The notes beneath the pieces were generated by a model. The model saw only the letters and a list, made by a program, of their open reading frames with translations, made no database searches and had not been told where the DNA came from. Positions 6,901-15,136 of a stretch of 16,785 nt of DNA are shown here, piece by piece. The stretch covers positions 1 through 16,785 of the forward strand of contig JBCCMA010000074.1 in NCBI GenBank assembly GCA_039026595.1, written 5' to 3'. Both the position numbers and the translations under genes were made by a program. The first letter of the stretch is position 1. Every line of letters begins with the position of its first letter. This DNA comes from JBCCMA01 sp039026595. Lineage in GTDB: Bacteria > Pseudomonadota > Gammaproteobacteria > Steroidobacterales > JBCCMA01.

Positions 6901-9382
6901 TACACTGGTCAACGGCGTGCTCGAACTGGGTGGAGCGTTCGGTACATCTGATATCGGAACGATCAGTGGTACGGGAACCACCATTATAGATGGCGCGCTT
7001 AATACGCTGGGCCAGACTCTGGATATAAGTACGCTGCTGCCCGGCATGCTTGAGCTGGCAACCGGCGCAGAGATTGTAGGGGGTGAGCTTACTGGCGGTG
7101 TTGTGACGATCCCGTCGTCGCAGACTGTGACTTTCAACGGCCTGTTGTTGACCGCCGATGTCAATGTCCAAAATGCCGCGACGCTTGAGATTCAGAACGG
7201 CCTGACGCTGTCGGGAGCAACCATTACGCTCACCAGCACTGGCTCGAACTCATCTCTTTCTTTTGAAGGCGCCGCGCAGGCCGTCTCTACACTTGGTGGA
7301 ACGGGTGAGGTTATTTTTGCCGGCAACACACCCGCTCAGGGCCGGGGCCGCATTGTCGCGGGCTCATCGCAGCACGGATTGAATATTGGCCCGGGCGTCA
7401 CGGTGCGCACAGCGACGACCAGTGGCATTGTCCAGAGCATTTTCAACAATGGCCCTATTACCATCGACGGCGCTGTGGTCGCGGATGCCGCTGACCGCTT
7501 GATCGAGCTGCGCGACACCACGCTCAGCCCGCAGTCGACGGTTGATATTCGCAACGGCAGCGAGGTGTTTGTCTCACGGGATGCCGTGCTTAATGGAGCT
7601 ATTTCCGTGGACAATGCCACGCTCGATCTGGGCAACAACGCGATTGATTCATGGTCCAACGGCGGCACGATCACGCTGATAAACGCGACCGTCGAGCTTG
7701 GTGGTGTCTTCGACGCCAGCGACATCGGCACGCTGACCGGCACCGGAACCTCAATTGTGAACGGCCGGCTCGATAACACCGGTCAGGTGCTCGACCTCCG
7801 CGCTAGCCTGCCGGGCACGCTCTTCCTTTCAACCGGCGGACAGATTCTGGGCGGCACCCTCAACGGCGCCGCGTTGACTGTGCCCCAGTCGCAGACCTTC
7901 GGATTCGACGGTGTGACGCTGTCTACTGACATGACGATTGAAAACGCTGGTGAGCTCGAGGTTGATAATGGACTGACTCTGGATGGCGCCACGATCACAT
8001 TGGCGAGCTCCGGCTCGACCACGACGATCGCGTTCGATGGTGCCGCGGGGACGGTATCGAACTTCACGGGCATCGGCGAGCTGATTTTTGACGGCACCAC
8101 GACCGTCAGTTCGCGTAATCGGTTGCAGGTGACAAGCTCGGCGCACGGGCTCGATGTATCTCCCGATATCACTCTGACTATGGGTCAGACGGGCGGCATT
8201 ATCTCGCATTTGTTTAACAACGGCACGGTTACTGTTAACGGCGACATCGATGCCAACACCGCTGATCGCCAGATTGAACTGAACGGCGTGCGGTTGGCGC
8301 CGACGTCGGTGGTGACGATCGGCAACGGTAGCGAAGTGCTCGTGTCGCGGGAGGCTTCGCTTGAGGGCACCATCAACGTAAACGGTGGCACGTTGGATCT
8401 TGGCAATTCTGTCAACACGGTCTGGAACAACGCCGGGAACATTGCGCTGACAAATGCCGTGATCGAGTTCGGAGGTACGTTTGCGACGTCGTCCATCGGG
8501 ACCGTCACCGGATCGGGCACATCGGTGTTTGACGGTGTTCTCGACAATTCGGGACAAACGGTCTCACTCAGCGTGTTATTCCCCGGCTCGCTCGAGATAG
8601 CGAACAACGCTGAAGTAGTCGGGGGCACGCTGATCGGCGCGCCACTTACCGTGGGGGCGTCGCGGCGGCTCACGCTAAACGGCGTGACACTTGGTACCGA
8701 TATGGTGATCGAAAACGCCGGGAGGCTGGACGTTGAGAACGGTCTGACGTTGCAGAACAGTACGATCCGGCTGGCAAGCAGCAATTCAAATACAACGCTT
8801 GAATTCGACGGCGCGTCCCAGGCCGTGTCTGAGTTGGACGGCATTGGCGAGGTTGTCTTTGGCGGGACGGCCACCGTCGATGACCGCAACCGCATCCAGG
8901 TCGGCAGCTCTGGTCACGGCCTGCGCATCCTGGCTGGCGTCACAGTACGCACGGCTTCAACCGGGGGTCTCATTACCCACCAATTCAATAATGGGCCCAT
9001 TACGTTCGAGGGGGGTGTGCGATCAATCCTGCCCACGCGCCGGATCGAGATTCGGAGTCCGGATATATTGCTCAACGATGACGTTGAGATTGCGGCGGGT
9101 GCCTCTCTTCTCACGACGGGGCACGAGTTCGGCTCGAACGCTGACATCCGCCTCGAGATTGGGGGGCTCGCGTCGACAGACGTCGGAGAGATCAACTCGA
9201 CTGGCCCGGTGGAGCTCGACGGCACATTGACGACGGTTCTGACTAACGGGTTTAGTCCGATGCCAGGGGACAGTGTTGAGGTACTGACGTTTACGTCGGC
9301 GACGGGCGTATTCGCCAATACGATCACGGCGCCGTTTACCGTACAGTTGAACGCCACGGATTTGTCGTTGGTAGCGAATTAG
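3932..9382 (+). CDS. Giant exported repeat protein: PKD-like domains, TSP3/dockerin-like cassette, 257-residue beta-solenoid modules
   Basis: 1816 residues. A signal peptide covers about residues 1-34 (basic RRSR, hydrophobic core, AAA before the cut), so it is exported. Residues about 48-136 form a PKD-like domain (LDASRSTDIDSERLTYAW); about 140-230 and 233-323 are two further Ig/PKD-like domains. Residues 347-382 are a TSP3 calcium repeat, followed by two dockerin-like loops, 383-395 and 417-428, each continued by DLGxLRxxFF. Residues 452-470 carry the GSW..PANW..G.IP motif common at the start of beta-solenoid regions. From about residue 546, five GTGE/GIGE-anchored modules repeat exactly every 257 residues. 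The last is remodelled into a different end, with PGDSVEVLTF and a final SLVAN. There is no C-terminal anchor, PEP-CTERM or autotransporter barrel. An adhesin, matrix or S-layer-like role is inferred. Not a recognised named protein. Confidence 0.9.
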   Translation: MDFYRFMATVRRSRYTAAFSCFAVCACVLHGAAAFSVEKNLSEVENVPPTARASFFGQPGQGAPIRLDASRSTDIDSERLTYAWTLTAPDGSDAELDDASSPQPTFTMDRLGEYIARVAVGDGENEVWSRSITVGTTGLRAHAHRDDVEVFAALGEPLELVGRDVFYTEAEVVQYRWSLTKRPGASLAALSQHVGPSVTVEGDALGRYVYEVAMENARGEVAEARIIVTRVRRPVSLQLPERSVANVGQTITVMPAWSNARDSDKRLDWRLRYAPDASEATLVESKNGFATLTPDVVGDYVVQVAAVAGEQRSAWMTQVIHVGRDRAGSAAPLFGVPELSVRGGASDIDNDGVPDALDNCVETPNPDQIDTNGDGFGNRCDPDLDNDGLITNFGDLGILRAAFFSNPSSPNWNPDADFNSDGVVNFTDLGVLRFFFFNAPGPIANVFTNPAGGSWHDPANWSLGFIPNAAHAVRIDLAPGTDVIFSTGTTQISSIRTTSPLTLRGGTLNVTRLAEFNDTVTIEDDMTLRNAPMRTPGGNPNAQIVVAPSAQATFDNVVVANDITIGNAARVNVFNGLTLDDATVVLTPGSSTSLLQFEDSGQSTSTLGGTGEIVFNGTSISDARGVVQASGINHGLVIDAGITLRSGTSGGVVQHAQNSLPTIIHGAVIADLDGRQIDLRDVELSSSSTVTVSNGSEVFMSRDAVLNGGITVSDATLDIGNTIDDIWSNGGSILLVDGVLELGGSFDMAAIGTITGVGTAVIDGVLDNTGLSTDLRSLFPDELLLSTGGSVIGGTLVGTPLAIAPSARFGFDGVTLGTNVLVDNGSTLQIDNDLVLDNAAVTLGSDGSTSVLSFRGAPNASSSLTGTGEVVFSGTSTISSRNQIQVASSQHGLTIDRDVTLRTGTSGALVFHITNNGPLAIHGDVVADVAGREINLRSVRLSPMSTVSISNGSAVILSGNSELEGAITVDNAALDVGNAATDTWVNSGTITLVNGVLELGGAFGTSDIGTISGTGTTIIDGALNTLGQTLDISTLLPGMLELATGAEIVGGELTGGVVTIPSSQTVTFNGLLLTADVNVQNAATLEIQNGLTLSGATITLTSTGSNSSLSFEGAAQAVSTLGGTGEVIFAGNTPAQGRGRIVAGSSQHGLNIGPGVTVRTATTSGIVQSIFNNGPITIDGAVVADAADRLIELRDTTLSPQSTVDIRNGSEVFVSRDAVLNGAISVDNATLDLGNNAIDSWSNGGTITLINATVELGGVFDASDIGTLTGTGTSIVNGRLDNTGQVLDLRASLPGTLFLSTGGQILGGTLNGAALTVPQSQTFGFDGVTLSTDMTIENAGELEVDNGLTLDGATITLASSGSTTTIAFDGAAGTVSNFTGIGELIFDGTTTVSSRNRLQVTSSAHGLDVSPDITLTMGQTGGIISHLFNNGTVTVNGDIDANTADRQIELNGVRLAPTSVVTIGNGSEVLVSREASLEGTINVNGGTLDLGNSVNTVWNNAGNIALTNAVIEFGGTFATSSIGTVTGSGTSVFDGVLDNSGQTVSLSVLFPGSLEIANNAEVVGGTLIGAPLTVGASRRLTLNGVTLGTDMVIENAGRLDVENGLTLQNSTIRLASSNSNTTLEFDGASQAVSELDGIGEVVFGGTATVDDRNRIQVGSSGHGLRILAGVTVRTASTGGLITHQFNNGPITFEGGVRSILPTRRIEIRSPDILLNDDVEIAAGASLLTTGHEFGSNADIRLEIGGLASTDVGEINSTGPVELDGTLTTVLTNGFSPMPGDSVEVLTFTSATGVFANTITAPFTVQLNATDLSLVAN
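5567..9175 (+). repeat. Tandem 771-bp coding repeat, anchors in perfect register
   Basis: The conserved G-(T/I)-G-E anchor codons start at 5756, 6527, 7298, 8069 and 8840: four successive intervals of exactly 771 bases (257 codons). Full units are 5756-6526, 6527-7297, 7298-8068 and 8069-8839. A partial unit of at least 63 residues precedes them from about 5567 without a gap, and a partial fifth unit runs from 8840 until similarity fades near 9175. Recurrent landmarks are GTGEVVFxG, the HGLxI pair, FNNGPITI, NGSEVFVSRDAVLNG, TLDLGN, GTITLVNGVLELGG, GTGTxIxDGxLDNTGQ and GFDGVTLxTD. Units have diverged in DNA and protein, so this is an old amplification and not a recent slippage array. Confidence 0.9.
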
Positions 9383-9408
9383 GGTGGGACAACAGCGGTA
9401 CACAGAAT

Positions 9409-9417
9409 GGAGGGGCA
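9409..9417 (+). promoter_or_regulatory. Ribosome binding site fixing the SDR start
   Basis: GGAGG at 9409-9413 within GGAGGGGCA directly precedes the ATG at 9418. The 4-base spacing is tight but acceptable, and no other in-frame start has comparable support. The site lies in the 35-base gap after the giant repeat gene, which shows no terminator, so co-transcription is possible. Confidence 0.65.
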
Positions 9418-10374
9418 ATGACGGCTCGGATTAACCCTCGCGGCGCTGTCATGGTGATCACCGGGGGCGCTCGGGGGATCGGGCGCGCCCTGTGCGAAGA
9501 GGCGCACCAGAGGGGCGCGCAGATCGTGGCCGTGGACTGCGACAGTGCTGGTCTCGATGCGTTGGCCGATCAGCTCCCAGATCGCGTGACGGTGCACGAT
9601 GTCGACGTCACGAATGCCGCTGCGATGCCTGCCGTGGTAAAGGCGACCATGGCCTCACATGGCCGCATTGATGTGGTTGTGGCCAATGCGGGGATTGAGC
9701 GCATCGAGCCGATGGCCCAGATGTCGTCGTCCGATTTCGAGCGTGTCCTCGAGGTAAATCTCCTAGGTGTGTATCGCACGCTAAAGCCGTGCATCGAACC
9801 GATCGTACACGCAGGTGGCCATCTGACCGCCGTCTCGTCGCTCTCTGCGCTGTTGCCGTTTCCCTATGGTGGGGCCTACGGTGCGTCGAAGTCGGCGGTC
9901 GATATGCTGATGCGCGTGTTGCGCATGGAGCTGATGGGAACTGGCGCGACGGCCGGCGCCGCCTATTTTGGTTTTGTCATGTCGGATATGGGGCATCGCG
10001 TGACCGAGCATCCCGGAGTGTCGCGCTTGTCACGCTATTTGCCCAAACGACTGCTTGGCTTAGCGCCATATTTGACCGAGGAGGATGTCGCGCGCCGATT
10101 TATGAACGGCATCGAGCGACGAAGAGCGTGCGTCTACGCCCCGGCAGGTGTGCGCGTGGCGCATGTGCTGCGCGGCGTGCTCGCACCGCTGGATGATGTG
10201 CTGGGGCGGTATGTGATGCGACTGCCGGAAACCACGCGGGATTTGTTTGGATCGGCAGTCAGTCCGGAGTCTCCGGACGAAAAAACGGCTGGGCGGTCGT
10301 CTGCCGTAGTCAAAGCGTCACAGCAAAAGAGTGACGATGAACACGACAGGGCGCCAGCAAGCCGACCACGCTAA
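9418..10374 (+). CDS. Short-chain dehydrogenase/reductase (SDR) with a C-terminal extension
   Basis: 318 residues. NAD(P)-dependent oxidoreductase of the classical SDR family: cofactor motif TGGARGIG at residues 15-22, NAG at 90-92, catalytic Ser141, Tyr154 and Lys158 in YGASK, and an Asn114 of the usual tetrad in LEVNLLG. Asp40 after the second beta strand points to NAD preference, by general SDR rule. The core ends near residue 250. The rest contains a segment (LPKRLLGLAPYLTEEDVARRFM) like those in SDRs annotated for lipid or steroid-type substrates, and a hydrophilic tail from about residue 285. The substrate cannot be told. It follows the giant repeat gene by 35 bases with no obvious functional tie, and converges on miaB with a 24-base gap. 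Confidence 0.9.
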   Translation: MTARINPRGAVMVITGGARGIGRALCEEAHQRGAQIVAVDCDSAGLDALADQLPDRVTVHDVDVTNAAAMPAVVKATMASHGRIDVVVANAGIERIEPMAQMSSSDFERVLEVNLLGVYRTLKPCIEPIVHAGGHLTAVSSLSALLPFPYGGAYGASKSAVDMLMRVLRMELMGTGATAGAAYFGFVMSDMGHRVTEHPGVSRLSRYLPKRLLGLAPYLTEEDVARRFMNGIERRRACVYAPAGVRVAHVLRGVLAPLDDVLGRYVMRLPETTRDLFGSAVSPESPDEKTAGRSSAVVKASQQKSDDEHDRAPASRPR

Positions 10375-10398
10375 AGCTCTACCATGGAGCGGGGTTGT

Positions 10399-11880
<1,482 letters not shown>

Positions 11881-11953
11881 AGCCCGAAATCTTATCTTGA
11901 TCGCTATACGCCGCGCCAGCGCTCTGATACCGGCACGAATCCCGCTCGCTGGC

Positions 11954-12781
11954 CTACCGTTCGAGATACTTCCTGAACACGATTGGCCACACCGCAAGAT
12001 AAACCGAAAACAGAACGGCCAACCCACCTATCGCTTTGCCGGCGGTCCCGACGGCGTCCCACGCGAGCAACCCGATGCCGACGAAGCCTGCGCCGGATGC
12101 GAAGCCCAGCGGCTCGTCGATCCACCGAAGTGGCCACATGGACCAGTGACCTTTGTGCTGTAGTTCGATGACGGACCGAACATTCTCTTCGTTATCCGGT
12201 TCGGCCTGCAGGATGAGCCTTGACAGATGCAAAGCATCGACATATTCATGGCGTTCCTCAAGCAGGGCTAGAAGCGTTCTTGCGTTGAGCATGGAATCAG
12301 GATCGTCGTTCATGGCGGACTCCATGATGGCGTCCGCGCGTTTGCGGTCGCCAGTGAGCAGCGCCGCCGCAAACGCGGCCTGTTGTGCCAACCGATTCTT
12401 GGGATCCAGCGCCATCGCGTGATTGGCGAGGGTGTGCCCACGGCTGTGGTGCACGGTCCGAAACAACAGCAGGGCAAAACAGGCGAGATAGTCGACGTCT
12501 TCGGGGTAGTCGCGGATCAACGATTGGTAGAGGACCTCTGCCGTATCGTAATCCTCAATATCCGAGCAGGCTTCCGCCAACAGATAACGCGCCCGTTCGG
12601 ACTCGGGATCAATCTCAAGTGCCGCGCGGCACCAGCGGGCGGACTCTTCAGGGTTTCGGGCCAGCGACTCCAGATACGCAGCGGCGGTCAGTATACCGAC
12701 GTCGTCCGGGAAGCGCGCCAGCGCGGTGGCCAGCAACGGACGCGCCTGCACCACGCGGCGGCGCTCCAAAAAGCGCGTCAA
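11954..12781 (-). CDS. TPR-repeat protein with C-terminal membrane segments; N-terminus probably frameshifted
   Basis: 275 residues from the first available in-frame start, a TTG at 12781. Helical repeats of TPR type cover about residues 10-205 (for example NPEESARWCRAALEIDP and DYDTAEVLYQSLIRDYPED). Residues about 220-270 hold two hydrophobic segments (GAGFVGIGLLAW and GGLAVLFSVYLAVWPIVF) ending in RKYLER, so it is likely a membrane-attached scaffold. The TTG start is poor and lacks a good ribosome binding site. A neighbouring frame reads a TPR-like lead-in, MRDNHDECQQLVQRIDAL, from a GTG at 12824. It joins this frame as IDALLERRRVVQARPLL if one base is removed from the A5 run at 12768-12772, giving 289 residues. 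Either the gene is frameshifted, the assembly has one base too many, or translation starts at TTG 12781 or GTG near V10. It lies between the nitroreductase and miaB genes, 73 bases before miaB. Function unknown. Confidence 0.75.
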   Translation of the reverse strand: MTRFLERRRVVQARPLLATALARFPDDVGILTAAAYLESLARNPEESARWCRAALEIDPESERARYLLAEACSDIEDYDTAEVLYQSLIRDYPEDVDYLACFALLLFRTVHHSRGHTLANHAMALDPKNRLAQQAAFAAALLTGDRKRADAIMESAMNDDPDSMLNARTLLALLEERHEYVDALHLSRLILQAEPDNEENVRSVIELQHKGHWSMWPLRWIDEPLGFASGAGFVGIGLLAWDAVGTAGKAIGGLAVLFSVYLAVWPIVFRKYLER

Positions 12782-12852
12782 TGCGCTGTACCAGCTGCTG
12801 GCACTCGTCGTGGTTGTCCCGCACAGATTTTGCCGCCTCGCGGAGACGTCGA

Positions 12853-13515
12853 TCAGGTGCGAAAAACGACCGGTTCGGCGGCGGGTACCCGCGTGGTTCG
12901 TGCCTTGTTCGCCTGGTGCTCAGGATCGACGTAGCCGAACGACATCCCAAACAGAATTCCAAAGTCCTCAGGGATATCGAACATCGACTCGATCGGTTCC
13001 GGAAATTGCCCCAATGCTCCCTGCATACAGCTTTGTATGCCGTTTTCTTCCAGGAGCAGCGATAGCGTTTGTGCGTAAATGCCAACATCGACCGCGCCCA
13101 TGACGCCGAGGCTTACGGGCATCGTAAAAAACGCCGCATGGGGCGCACCGAAAAAGTCCCAGTTGCGCAGCATGGCGATGTTGCGCGCCATCTTGTCGTC
13201 TCGGCCGATGCCCATCGCTTCGTAAAGCGCAACCGCCGCGCCGATCTGACGTTCCCGGTAAACCCCTTCGTATCTGGCCGCCCAGTCGAACTTCGGATTG
13301 GGTGGGTTTCCCGACATGACCGTGGCCTGAAGCGATTGCGCGAGCTTGTCACGGGTCTCTCCGCTGGCCACATAAACCTGCCACGGTTGCGTGTTGCAAT
13401 TCGACGGTGAGCGCTGCGCCTTCGCAAAAACCGCCTTGATCAGTTCGGCATCAACGGGACGGTCGGTAAAACCGCGTACAGAGTGACGCGCGTCAAGGAT
13501 GGACTCGATGCTCAT
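12853..13515 (-). CDS. Nitroreductase-family FMN-dependent oxidoreductase
   Basis: 220 residues, full length for the family. Members bind FMN as dimers and reduce nitro compounds, quinones or enones with NAD(P)H. The start is the ATG at 13515, giving MSIESILDARHSVRGF. FMN-phosphate contacts sit in RHSVRGF (residues 10-16) and SPSNCNTQPW (36-45); the second conserved region is LGVMGAVDVGIYAQTL followed by LLLEENGIQSC, and the C-terminal IPEDFGILFGMSFGY is also typical. The upstream ribosome binding site is weak. The TPR reading frame begins within about 30-70 bases downstream, so the two are probably co-transcribed. The physiological substrate is unknown. Confidence 0.9.
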   Translation of the reverse strand: MSIESILDARHSVRGFTDRPVDAELIKAVFAKAQRSPSNCNTQPWQVYVASGETRDKLAQSLQATVMSGNPPNPKFDWAARYEGVYRERQIGAAVALYEAMGIGRDDKMARNIAMLRNWDFFGAPHAAFFTMPVSLGVMGAVDVGIYAQTLSLLLEENGIQSCMQGALGQFPEPIESMFDIPEDFGILFGMSFGYVDPEHQANKARTTRVPAAEPVVFRT

Positions 13516-13581
13516 TGGGCCGCTCGCTGTTTTTATTTGCCAGCCGCGAATATACCGCAGCCGGCTGTGCGAGCACCCGTT

Positions 13582-14169
13582 TTAGCGTCGGCGAAACGTG
13601 GCGACGGCCATCAGCCCCGAAACCATGAACCAGATGGCGCCGGGGATCGGGATGATGCGCACACGCATCGCGTTGTAGTCAACGTCGATGAACTGCGTGG
13701 GCAAATCAAAGGACACCCATGGACCGCTGGTGCCCGTCGAGGCCAGCGGTGAAATAACGTAGTTGCCGCCGGCCGCCGTCGTCATTTGAAAGACCACCGT
13801 GCCGATCAGGAAGTCGGAAGGGAGGCCGCCAAAGGACCCGATCGCACCGTCAAAAAGCAATCCGTCCTGCGCCGTGGGGTCACGTGTAAAACTCGCGTCA
13901 CCCTCGCCGCTGGCTGTAAAGCTCACCAGCTCGAACGCGTTGGTGTCCCATCTGATGCTGTAGCCACCACCCAGTGTGGTCTCGTCGCTGAAGTCGGCGA
14001 ACAGGCCAAACGTCAGCGTGGGGTTGGGTTCGGTGATGATGATCTCATTTGGTCCATTGATGATGTAACTCGGCATGAAGTCCATCGGGACCAGCGAGAG
14101 GCTGGCCGCGTGTCCGTTCACGGCAATGGTGAGTGTCAGGTAGGCGAGCAGATGTTTTGCGTAGTTCAT
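13582..14169 (-). CDS. Exported cohesin-like protein with VPLPA-type (PEP-CTERM) sorting signal
   Basis: 195 residues. The start ATG at 14169 has GGAG 11 bases upstream. A signal peptide covers about residues 1-22 (HLLAYLTLTIAV, GHAA). The mature part of about 145 residues is beta-rich. Its order of elements (LTFGLFADFSD, then GGGYSIRWDTNAFELVSFTAS, then FLIGTVVFQMTTAAGGNYVIS) follows the profile of cohesin domains (strand, YDP-like loop, L-V-V strand, late V-x-F strand), as judged by eye. The C-terminus is a tripartite sorting signal: IPIPG at 173-177, hydrophobic helix 178-191, and the basic tail RRR at 193-195. Such signals are processed by an exosortase and usually lead to surface or extracellular-matrix location. 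No exosortase gene is in the window. The specific protein is not recognised. Confidence 0.85.
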   Translation of the reverse strand: MNYAKHLLAYLTLTIAVNGHAASLSLVPMDFMPSYIINGPNEIIITEPNPTLTFGLFADFSDETTLGGGYSIRWDTNAFELVSFTASGEGDASFTRDPTAQDGLLFDGAIGSFGGLPSDFLIGTVVFQMTTAAGGNYVISPLASTGTSGPWVSFDLPTQFIDVDYNAMRVRIIPIPGAIWFMVSGLMAVATFRRR

Positions 14170-14250
14170 GTCTTTTTTCTCTCCGGCTACCTTGCAAGCG
14201 TAGTACTTAGTTGGCGTGTTTGCCTGACGTGGATGCTTGCCGCTAAGCGG

Positions 14251-15105
14251 CTATGCCAACGAGTCGGGCACAATCAGGTCACCGCCCATCCGGGTCCGTG
14301 TTGCTCCGCCGACCCAAAGCGTGCCCGCCGCATCGCTGCTCAGATGAACCACGCCGTCGCGGCCGATCTGCGAGCCCTGACGGTTACGAAACGGTGTGGT
14401 GATGCGCTGGCTCTCTAACATCCACTGGGACACGGCCGCATTCAGGCTCCCGGTGACCGGATCTTCGCGCAATGCACCGACGTGATCACTGAAAAGGGCG
14501 CGGACTTCAAACGCGTCATCGTGCCCCGCGGGGTAGGGGCCCAATACACCAATCTCCATGCGCTTGGGATACGACGTTCTGGGCTGCAGGCGTTTGACGC
14601 GCTCTGCGGAATCGAGCAAAACGGCCACCCAGCCCGGCCCGTTATCACACCATTGCGACGCCAAGATCTCCCTGCGATCGATATTCAGCACGGCCGAAAC
14701 GTCCGACAGAGTGTCGTCGTCTACAGCACCGGATCGCACCAGCGGGGGTGCGGCGAACGCAAGACGGGCGGAATCCCGCCGTACTCTGACGAGCCCGGCG
14801 CCGCACTCTTGCACAATCACGTCATGTTGTTTTGGCTGCCCGCCGGCCTCAAGCCACGCGTGTGCGCTGCCCAGTGTTGGATGACCGGCGAAGGGCATTT
14901 CCCGCTCAAGGGTAAAAATACGTACACGATAGTCCGCGTCCGGATGGCGCGGCGGAGCCAGGAAGGTCGTTTCGGACAGATTAAGCCACTGCGCGATGCG
15001 TAGCAGACCGTCAGTGCTGATGTCCGGCGTGTCCATGACGACCGCCACCGGGTTGCCGAGAAACGGTCGCTCCGAAAAAACATCGACGTACTGGAATGTG
15101 CTCAT
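14251..15105 (-). CDS. PhzF-family isomerase
   Basis: 284 residues from the ATG at 15105 (MSTFQYVDVFSERPFLGNPVA, first residues), which matches the family start; the in-frame extension to 15192 would overlap the preceding gene and is rejected. PhzF proteins are cofactor-free diaminopimelate-epimerase-fold enzymes; the founder isomerises a phenazine precursor, but most genomic members have unknown substrates. Conserved marks are FLGNPVAVV, the catalytic Glu45 in LSETTF at exactly the family position, MPFAGHPTLGSAHAWL, and EDPVTGSLNAAVSQWM. No other phenazine genes are present, so a phenazine role is not implied. It is 31 bases downstream of the TSP3/dockerin-like gene and probably shares its transcript. 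Confidence 0.92.
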   Translation of the reverse strand: MSTFQYVDVFSERPFLGNPVAVVMDTPDISTDGLLRIAQWLNLSETTFLAPPRHPDADYRVRIFTLEREMPFAGHPTLGSAHAWLEAGGQPKQHDVIVQECGAGLVRVRRDSARLAFAAPPLVRSGAVDDDTLSDVSAVLNIDRREILASQWCDNGPGWVAVLLDSAERVKRLQPRTSYPKRMEIGVLGPYPAGHDDAFEVRALFSDHVGALREDPVTGSLNAAVSQWMLESQRITTPFRNRQGSQIGRDGVVHLSSDAAGTLWVGGATRTRMGGDLIVPDSLA

Positions 15106-15136
15106 TGCAAATGCGCCCGATGCACCCCTGATGTGA

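Noticed and set aside
5567..9175. The repeat array as a CRISPR, mobile element or satellite
   Set aside because: The repeat unit is entirely coding, 771 bases long and diverged, with no direct short repeats, spacers or terminal inverted repeats.
11881..12027. N-terminal extension of MiaB to 12027
   Set aside because: It overlaps the TPR gene, carries no family residues, and MYKVHIRTYGCQMN at 11880 aligns with the normal MiaB start.
14239..14251. GCCGC-TAA-GCGGC hairpin at the end of the PhzF gene as a terminator
   Set aside because: The stem is only 5 bp and no T-run follows on the minus strand, so it is not a credible intrinsic terminator.
14251..15105. Phenazine biosynthesis cluster suggested by the PhzF homologue
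   Set aside because: No phzA, B, C, D, E or G relatives are present, and PhzF-family enzymes are widespread outside phenazine pathways.
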